From the NCBI RefSeq assembly GCF_005877055.1, contig NZ_CP039424.1, positions 1,426,001-1,490,000 of the forward strand: a stretch of 64,000 nt of DNA, written 5' to 3'. The DNA is from Citricoccus sp. SGAir0253 (GTDB lineage Bacteria > Actinomycetota > Actinomycetes > Actinomycetales > Micrococcaceae). Below the pieces are notes generated by a model. It saw nothing but the letters and a program-made list of their open reading frames with translations, had not been told where the DNA came from and did not search any database. Each line of letters starts with the position of its first letter. Positions within the stretch are counted from its first letter, which is position 1. Below, piece by piece: positions 58,921-64,000 of the stretch. The translations under genes and the position numbers were made by a program.

Positions 58921-60315
58921 ATGACCCCGCGCTCGAGACCCCCTCGTCCCACCGTCCCCGACTGGCTCTCCGGGCGGGGCCGGCGGATCCGGCGGGGCCT
59001 GGGCGAGGCCGAGCCGGTGATGCGCTGGTCCTCCCTGGCCGCCGGGGCGGGGGTCGTGGTGGGCTCCGTGGCCGCCGGCACGATCTCGGGGCTGGCGGGG
59101 ATGTTCGCCCGCACGGTGGTGACGCCGGTGAAGACCCCCGCCGAGGACCTCGAGGTGCTCGCCGTCGTGCGGGGGGAGTCCGGGCTCGAGGTCATCCTGC
59201 CGGTGACCGAGGAGACCACGGTGCCCGGGACCTACTCCCTCGTCTTCGACGGCGGCGCCGGCGTGGCGCGCATCGGGGCCGTGACGTCCTTCGACCCGCG
59301 GGACGGGACGGTCCAGCGCCGGGTCGAGGAGGTCTACAGCGGCGACCTGTCCGCCGCCGTGCGCGGCCGGTGGACCGGCTTCGTCTACCCGGACCCCCGC
59401 GCGGTCGGCTACGAGACCGAGGACGTGCGCATCGCCGTCGAGAACGGCTCTGCGCCGGCGTGGCTGGTCCGCCCGCCCGGGGGGACCGGGGCCGGCGGGC
59501 ACGGGACGGTGTCCTCCGGACCGGAACAGGGGCCCGCCGGGGGCGCCCCCCGTCGCGTTCTGCCCGGCGACGGCGTGTGGGCGGTCATGGTGCACGGCCG
59601 CGGGGCCAAGCGCGCCGAGGGCATCCGGGCGATCGGCTCGGCGCGGGCGCTGGGCATGACCTCCCTGCTGATCTCCTACCGCAACGACGGCGACGCCCCG
59701 GCGGCCGGGGACGGCCGGTACGGGCTGGGCACCACGGAGTGGCGCGACGTGGAGGCGGCGGTCGCCTACGCCCTGGAGCACGGCGCGCGCGAGGTGGTGC
59801 TGTTCGGCTGGTCCATGGGCGCCGCCGTCTGCCTGCAGATGGCCGACCGCTCGGAGCTGGCCCCCTCGGTGACGGCCATGGTGCTGGACGGGCCGGTCAT
59901 CAACTGGATCGACGTGCTGGCCCACCAGGCCCGGCTCAACCGGCTGCCGGAGGCCTCGGGCCGCCTCGGCCAGTGGCTCATGAGCAACTCCGCCGGGCGG
60001 TGGGCCACCGGCCTGGCCGCCCCCGTGGACCTCAAGGCCCTGAACTGGGTGGCCCGGGCCGACCAGGTCCGGGTGCCCACCCTGATCCTGCACTCCGAGG
60101 ACGACGACTTCGTGCCCGTGGGGCCGTCCATGGACCTGGCGGCCAAGAACCCGCGCATGGTCACGTTCGTGCGCTTCACCCTCGCCCGCCACACGCGCGA
60201 GTGGAACGTGGACCCGGAGAAGTGGGACCGCACGGTCCGGCGGTGGCTGCGCTCCGTGCTGACCTCGCCCCGCCCCGGGGTGCAGCCGGTGGCCGCGGGG
60301 GCCGGGGTCCCCTGA
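58921..60315 (+). CDS. Membrane-anchored alpha/beta hydrolase
   Basis: The product has 464 residues. A basic N-terminus and one hydrophobic segment (about 38-62, [20 protein letters not shown]) suggest a membrane anchor. An accessory domain (~65-190) precedes the hydrolase core with [12 protein letters not shown], nucleophile elbow GWSMG (~297), acid in [10 protein letters not shown] and base in LARHTREWN. The substrate is unknown; similar anchored hydrolases are common in actinobacteria. A Gly/Pro-rich insert (~185-215) looks disordered. It is divergent from msrB and convergent with the M3 peptidase gene, only 3 bases separating their stops. Confidence 0.85.
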   Translation: MTPRSRPPRPTVPDWLSGRGRRIRRGLGEAEPVMRWSSLAAGAGVVVGSVAAGTISGLAGMFARTVVTPVKTPAEDLEVLAVVRGESGLEVILPVTEETTVPGTYSLVFDGGAGVARIGAVTSFDPRDGTVQRRVEEVYSGDLSAAVRGRWTGFVYPDPRAVGYETEDVRIAVENGSAPAWLVRPPGGTGAGGHGTVSSGPEQGPAGGAPRRVLPGDGVWAVMVHGRGAKRAEGIRAIGSARALGMTSLLISYRNDGDAPAAGDGRYGLGTTEWRDVEAAVAYALEHGAREVVLFGWSMGAAVCLQMADRSELAPSVTAMVLDGPVINWIDVLAHQARLNRLPEASGRLGQWLMSNSAGRWATGLAAPVDLKALNWVARADQVRVPTLILHSEDDDFVPVGPSMDLAAKNPRMVTFVRFTLARHTREWNVDPEKWDRTVRRWLRSVLTSPRPGVQPVAAGAGVP

Positions 60316-60318
60316 GCC

Positions 60319-62349
60319 TCAGCCGGCCAGGCCCCGGCGCCGCAGCAGGTGCGCCGGGTCCGGGTCGGCCCCGCGGAAGGCCCGGTAGGACTCCATCGGG
60401 TCGCGCGTGTTGCCGCGCCCCAGGAACTCCGCCCGGAAGTGCTCGCCGTTCTCGCGCGTGGGCCCGCCGTGCGCGCGGAACCACTCCACGGCGTCCGCGT
60501 CCAGCACCTCGGCCCACAGGTAGGAGTAGTAGCCCGCGGCGTAGCCGCCCGCGAAGACGTGCCTGAAGTAGCCCGTGCGGTACCGCGGCGGCACGAGCGC
60601 CGGGTCCAGCCCCGCGGCGAGCAGCCGCTCGGCCTCGAAGGCCTCGGGGTCCGCCACGGTCTCGCCCGGGGACAACGAGTGCCACGCCAGGTCCAGCATC
60701 GTGGCCCCGAGGTACTCGGTGGTCCGGAACCCCTCGCCCTCCCGGGCCGCCCCCTCCAGGGCGGTGCGCACCGCCGCCGGCAGGGGCTCGCCCGTCTCCA
60801 CGTGCCGGGCGTACCGCTCCACCACCGACGGCCAGTCCTTCCACGCCTCGTTGACCTGGGAGGGGAACTCCACCACGTCCCGAGGCACCGCGGTCCCGGA
60901 CAGGGACGCGTAGCGCGCCGTGGACAGCAGCCCGTGCAGGGCGTGGCCGAACTCGTGGAACAGCGTGGTGACCTCGTCCGGCGTGAGCAGGGCGGGCCGC
61001 CCGGCCGGCGGGCGCGGGACGTTGAGCGCGGTGGTGACCACCGGGCGCTCCCCGAGCAGGGACGAGGCCACCCGGAACGAGTCCATCCAGGCCCCGCCGG
61101 ACTTCGTGGGGCGCGCGTGGAAGTCGCCCACGTACAGGCCGATCCCCGCGCCGTCCTCGGCCAGGACCTCCCACGTGCGCACGTCCGGGTGGTACCCCGG
61201 CAGGTCGGGGCGCTCGCGGAAGGACAGGCCGTACATCGCCCCGGCGGCGGCGAAGACGCCCTCCGTGAGCACCCGGTCCAGCTCCAGGTACGGCCGGAGG
61301 GCGGCCACGTCCACGCGGCGGCGCTCGCGGGCCGCCCGGGCCGCGTAGTAGGGCCAGTCCCACGGCTCGACCGGGTGCCCCGCCAGCTCCTCCAGCTCGG
61401 CCCGCTCGCGGCGCGCATTGGCCACGGCGGGCGGGATGACCGACTCCAGCAGCCGGCGCACGGCGTCCAGGTCCGGTGCGCTGCGGTCCTGCAGGGCGTA
61501 CTCGGCCCAGCTGGAGAAGCCCAGCAGCCCGGCCTTCTCCGCGCGCAGCGCGGCCAGCTCGGCCGCCAGCTCCAGGGTCCCGTGCTCGCCGGGACCGCGG
61601 CCGCGGGACCACGCCGCCTCGAAGACGCGGCGGCGGGTCCCGCGGTCCTCGAGCACCTCGAGCCACGGCTGGGAGGTGAACAGGGACAGCGCCAGGAGGT
61701 GGCCGCCGTCGTGCCCCGCCGCCCGCGCCGCCGCGGCGGCCGCCGCCACGTCCTGCTCCGGCAGCCCCGCCAGCTCCACCGCGTCCCGCACGTACACGGC
61801 CGCCGCGGCAGTGCCGGCCACGAGGCGCCGCTCGTACCGGGCGGAGAGGACGGCGAGGCGCTCGTTGAGCGCCGCCAGCCGCTCCTGGGCGGCCGGGGCG
61901 AGGTCCGCCCCACGCAGCCGGAAGTCGCGCAGCACCTGCTCGGCCAGCCGCCGCTCCTCCCCGGCCAGGGCGGAGACGTCCACGGCGGCCAGCCGGCGGT
62001 ACAGCCGCCCGTCGAGGTGGACGGCGTCCCAGTGGGCGGCCAGTTCCGGCTCCACCTGCTCGAGGATCGCCAGCCGGGCCTCGGTGCCGTCGGCCGGCCG
62101 GACCACGCCGAAGGCCATGGCCACGCGGCGCAGGTCCTGCCCGGCGCGCTCGAGGGCCTCCACGGTGTCCTCGAAGGTCGCCGGGCCGGTGCCGGCGGCG
62201 ATCGCCTCGAGCTCGCGCCGGTGCGAGGCCATGGCCGCGCGGAAGGCGGGCAGGTAGTGCTCGTCGCGGATGGCGCGGAAGTCCGGCAGCCCGTAGGGGA
62301 GCGTGGACGGGGCGAGCAGGGGGTTGGCGGGGGCGGGCCGGATGGTCAT
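60319..62349 (-). CDS. M3-family oligopeptidase (peptidyl-dipeptidase Dcp type)
   Basis: The product has 676 residues. The zinc motif HEFGH is in TTLFHEFGHALHGLLS (near 465), with a downstream Glu in EFPSQVNEAW. NPLLAPSTLPYGLPDF at the N-terminus and RPTKSGGAWMDSF near 415 are typical of the Dcp/oligopeptidase A group. There is no signal peptide, so it degrades peptides in the cytosol. ATG 62349 lacks a good ribosome-binding site; AACAGT 8 nt before it could be a -10. It is a single gene, divergent from yebC. Confidence 0.93.
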   Translation of the reverse strand: MTIRPAPANPLLAPSTLPYGLPDFRAIRDEHYLPAFRAAMASHRRELEAIAAGTGPATFEDTVEALERAGQDLRRVAMAFGVVRPADGTEARLAILEQVEPELAAHWDAVHLDGRLYRRLAAVDVSALAGEERRLAEQVLRDFRLRGADLAPAAQERLAALNERLAVLSARYERRLVAGTAAAAVYVRDAVELAGLPEQDVAAAAAAARAAGHDGGHLLALSLFTSQPWLEVLEDRGTRRRVFEAAWSRGRGPGEHGTLELAAELAALRAEKAGLLGFSSWAEYALQDRSAPDLDAVRRLLESVIPPAVANARRERAELEELAGHPVEPWDWPYYAARAARERRRVDVAALRPYLELDRVLTEGVFAAAGAMYGLSFRERPDLPGYHPDVRTWEVLAEDGAGIGLYVGDFHARPTKSGGAWMDSFRVASSLLGERPVVTTALNVPRPPAGRPALLTPDEVTTLFHEFGHALHGLLSTARYASLSGTAVPRDVVEFPSQVNEAWKDWPSVVERYARHVETGEPLPAAVRTALEGAAREGEGFRTTEYLGATMLDLAWHSLSPGETVADPEAFEAERLLAAGLDPALVPPRYRTGYFRHVFAGGYAAGYYSYLWAEVLDADAVEWFRAHGGPTRENGEHFRAEFLGRGNTRDPMESYRAFRGADPDPAHLLRRRGLAG

Positions 62350-62408
62350 GGTCAGCCACTGTTCCACGTCCGCGCCGGGCCGGACAGGGCCGGGTCCGTG
62401 CCGACCGC

Positions 62409-62414
62409 TAGAAT
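62409..62414 (+). promoter_or_regulatory. Candidate -10 element of yebC-ruvC
   Basis: TAGAAT, 71 bases before the yebC start; a normal leader with a ribosome-binding site follows. No clear -35 was found. Confidence 0.45.
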
Positions 62415-62485
62415 CGTGAGCCAGACCATCACCGAGAGCCGAGGCCGGCCGGGCGAGCACGCGACCGGCGCGGGGAGGAGTACAC

Positions 62486-63241
62486 GTGGCAGGGCATTCC
62501 AAGTGGGCCACCACCAAGCACAAGAAGGCCGTGATCGACGCGCGGCGGGCCAAGGCCTTCGCCAAGTACATCAAGAACATCGAGGTGGCCGCGCGGGCCG
62601 GCGGCGCCGACCTCGCGGGCAACCCCGCGCTGGACCTGGCGGTCACCAAGGCCAAGAAGCAGTCCGTGCCCAACGACAACATCGACCGCGCCATCAAGCG
62701 CGGCGCGGGCCTGACCGGCGAGGTCATCGACTACGCCGAGATCACCTACGAGGTCCGCGGCCCGCAGGGCTCGGCCCTCATGGTCGAGTGCCTCACGGAC
62801 AACAAGAACCGCGCCGCGGCCGAGGTGCGCACCGCCGTCACCCGCAACGGCGGCACGATGGCCGACGTCGGCTCCGTCGCCTTCCTCTTCAACCGCACCG
62901 GCCTGGTCCGGCTCCCGGCCGAGGGACGCACCGAGGACGACGTCCTCCTGGCCGTCCTGGACGCCGGCGCGGAGGAGGTCGTCCAGTCCGGGGACTCCTT
63001 CGAGGTGCTGTGCGACCCCTCCGACCTGCGCGCCGTGGCGACCGCGCTGGACGAGGCCGGGATCGAGTACGACACGGACGAGATGGAGTTCGTGGCCACG
63101 ATGAAGGTCGAGCTGGACGCCAAGGGCGCCAAGACCTTCCTCCAGCTCGTCGACGCCCTCGAGGACCTGGACGACGTGCAGAGCGTCTACTCCAACGTGG
63201 AGATCGCCCCCGAGGTCCTCGCCCAGCTCGAGGAGGACTGA
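62486..63241 (+). CDS. yebC: YebC/PmpR family regulator
   Basis: The product has 251 residues and is near-textbook: [60 protein letters not shown] and a C-terminal acidic end. Members bind DNA in some bacteria, and recent work links YebC2-type proteins to translation of difficult proline stretches; which role applies here is unknown. GTG 62486 has GGGGAGGAG upstream. It precedes ruvC by 7 bases, the classic yebC-ruvCAB order. Confidence 0.96.
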   Translation: MAGHSKWATTKHKKAVIDARRAKAFAKYIKNIEVAARAGGADLAGNPALDLAVTKAKKQSVPNDNIDRAIKRGAGLTGEVIDYAEITYEVRGPQGSALMVECLTDNKNRAAAEVRTAVTRNGGTMADVGSVAFLFNRTGLVRLPAEGRTEDDVLLAVLDAGAEEVVQSGDSFEVLCDPSDLRAVATALDEAGIEYDTDEMEFVATMKVELDAKGAKTFLQLVDALEDLDDVQSVYSNVEIAPEVLAQLEED

Positions 63242-63248
63242 GCCCGCC

Positions 63249-63947
63249 GTGGCCGCCACCGCGCCCGCCCGGTCCCCGCAGGGCCTGCGGGTGCTCGGCG
63301 TCGACCCGGGGCTCACCCGGTGCGGCATCGCGGTCGTGGACGTCGCGCCCAACCGCACGGCCACCCTCGTGGGGGTGACGGTCGTGGGCACCGCCGCGGA
63401 GGCCTCCCTGGACCGGCGCCTGCTGGCCATCGACGAGGCGATCGAGGAGTGGCTGGACCGGCACGCCCCGGACCACGTGGCCGTGGAGCGCATGTTCGCC
63501 CAGAACAACACGCCCACCGTGATGGGCACGGCCCAGGCCTCCGGCGTGGTGATCGCCGCGGCGGCCCGGCGCGGGCTGCCGGTCGCCCTGCACACCCCCT
63601 CCGAGGTCAAGGCGGCGGTGACGGGCAACGGCACGGCCGGCAAGGAGCAGATCACCGCCATGGTGACGCGCATCCTGCGGCTCGGGGCGCCGCCGCGCCC
63701 GGCGGACGCCGCGGACGCGATCGCCCTGGCCATCACCCACGCCTGGCGCGGCGGCCTGCGCGGCCGCGGCCTGGACACCGGCAACCTCACCAGCCCCCGG
63801 CGGGAGTCCCGGTTCCCGACGGCGGCCGGTGCCGCCCGCGCGCCGGGCGCGGCCCGCGGGGGCGGCACCGCGGCGCAGCGGGCCTGGCTCGAGGCCGAGC
63901 GCCGCTCGCGGGGCACCTCCGGCTGGGGGAGCGGCTCGCGCGTCTGA
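63249..63947 (+). CDS. ruvC: Holliday junction resolvase RuvC
   Basis: An Mg-dependent endonuclease of 232 residues that cuts Holliday junctions with RuvAB. Catalytic acids: D19 (GVDPGLT), E80 (AVERMF), D153 and D156 ([11 protein letters not shown]). The core ends near residue 170; the C-terminal ~60 residues are Gly/Arg/Ala-rich and probably disordered, longer than in E. coli. GTG 63249 has GAGGAGG in the yebC end. ruvA and ruvB are expected to the right of the window. Confidence 0.96.
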   Translation: MAATAPARSPQGLRVLGVDPGLTRCGIAVVDVAPNRTATLVGVTVVGTAAEASLDRRLLAIDEAIEEWLDRHAPDHVAVERMFAQNNTPTVMGTAQASGVVIAAAARRGLPVALHTPSEVKAAVTGNGTAGKEQITAMVTRILRLGAPPRPADAADAIALAITHAWRGGLRGRGLDTGNLTSPRRESRFPTAAGAARAPGAARGGGTAAQRAWLEAERRSRGTSGWGSGSRV

Positions 63948-64000
63948 GGGGGACCGGCCCCCACTCCCCACCGGCCCTGCGGGCGGCCGCGGCGAGGTGC
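63948..64000 (+). other. Intergenic start of the region after ruvC
   Basis: These are the last 53 bases. A short GC-rich inverted repeat (GGGGGACCGG with CCGGCCC-type complement) is visible, but nothing else can be called. Confidence 0.4.

Overview
The window is chromosomal DNA of a very high-GC Gram-positive actinobacterium, most likely a member of the Micrococcaceae (Kocuria/Micrococcus-like). The evidence is the GC-saturated third codon positions, frequent GTG starts, an HrdB/SigA-type primary sigma factor, SepH, many actinobacterial DUF families (DUF3000, DUF3093, DUF3159, DUF3710, DUF4192, DUF4193, DUF5998) and an OleA/OleBC/OleD hydrocarbon operon with the OleB-OleC fusion known from Micrococcus. 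No tRNA, rRNA, CRISPR array, insertion sequence or prophage was seen. The species call is inference.

Layout. 1-9110: end of a Ser/Thr kinase; then, on the minus strand, lpdA, sucB (two lipoyl domains) and a small membrane protein, with pepA; then PAC2 and DUF4192 genes. 9111-13516: sigA behind a SigR/SigH-type promoter candidate, a small zinc-ribbon-like protein, and parE. 13497-27361: a methyltransferase followed by an accessory block made of the olefin operon (oleA-oleBC-oleD), an M56 protease/BlaI pair, and the divergent cydA-cydB-cydDC bd-oxidase operon. parC follows at 27413-30055, so the two topoisomerase IV subunits are split by the accessory block. 30132-45229: a conserved actinobacterial core (PatA-like acetyltransferase/acyl-CoA synthetase, DUF5998, phosphodiesterase, sepH, DUF4193, DUF3093, dut, DUF3710, OB-fold, DUF3159, two TrkA proteins, a KimA-like permease, an RNA methyltransferase). 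45490-58327: acnA, dxs, a small unknown gene, an aldo/keto reductase, a small membrane protein, a Tat-Rieske lipoprotein, a FadJ-like multifunctional enzyme, RNase D, DUF3000, threonine aldolase. 58324-63947: msrB, an alpha/beta hydrolase, an M3 oligopeptidase, yebC and ruvC; ruvA would be expected just past the right edge.

Themes. Central metabolism (2-oxoglutarate dehydrogenase E2/E3, aconitase), redox and respiration (cytochrome bd, MsrB, Rieske protein), lipid-derived products (Ole, FadJ, Dxs) and DNA maintenance (ParE/ParC, RuvC, RNase D) share the segment. Genes are densely packed, with many 4-base GTGA/ATGA overlaps.

Noteworthy signals. (i) Several genes carry a -10 hexamer exactly 6-7 nt before the start codon, as expected for leaderless mRNAs. 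(ii) Two genes appear to start with ATC, each preceded by a strong Shine-Dalgarno at an identical 7-nt spacing. (iii) Two matching 17-bp palindromes between blaI and cydA suggest that a BlaI-type repressor controls cytochrome bd. (iv) sigA has a GGAAC-N18-GTT promoter. (v) A palindrome overlaps the promoter of the FadJ-like gene. (vi) A KimA-like potassium permease lies next to two RCK/TrkA proteins.
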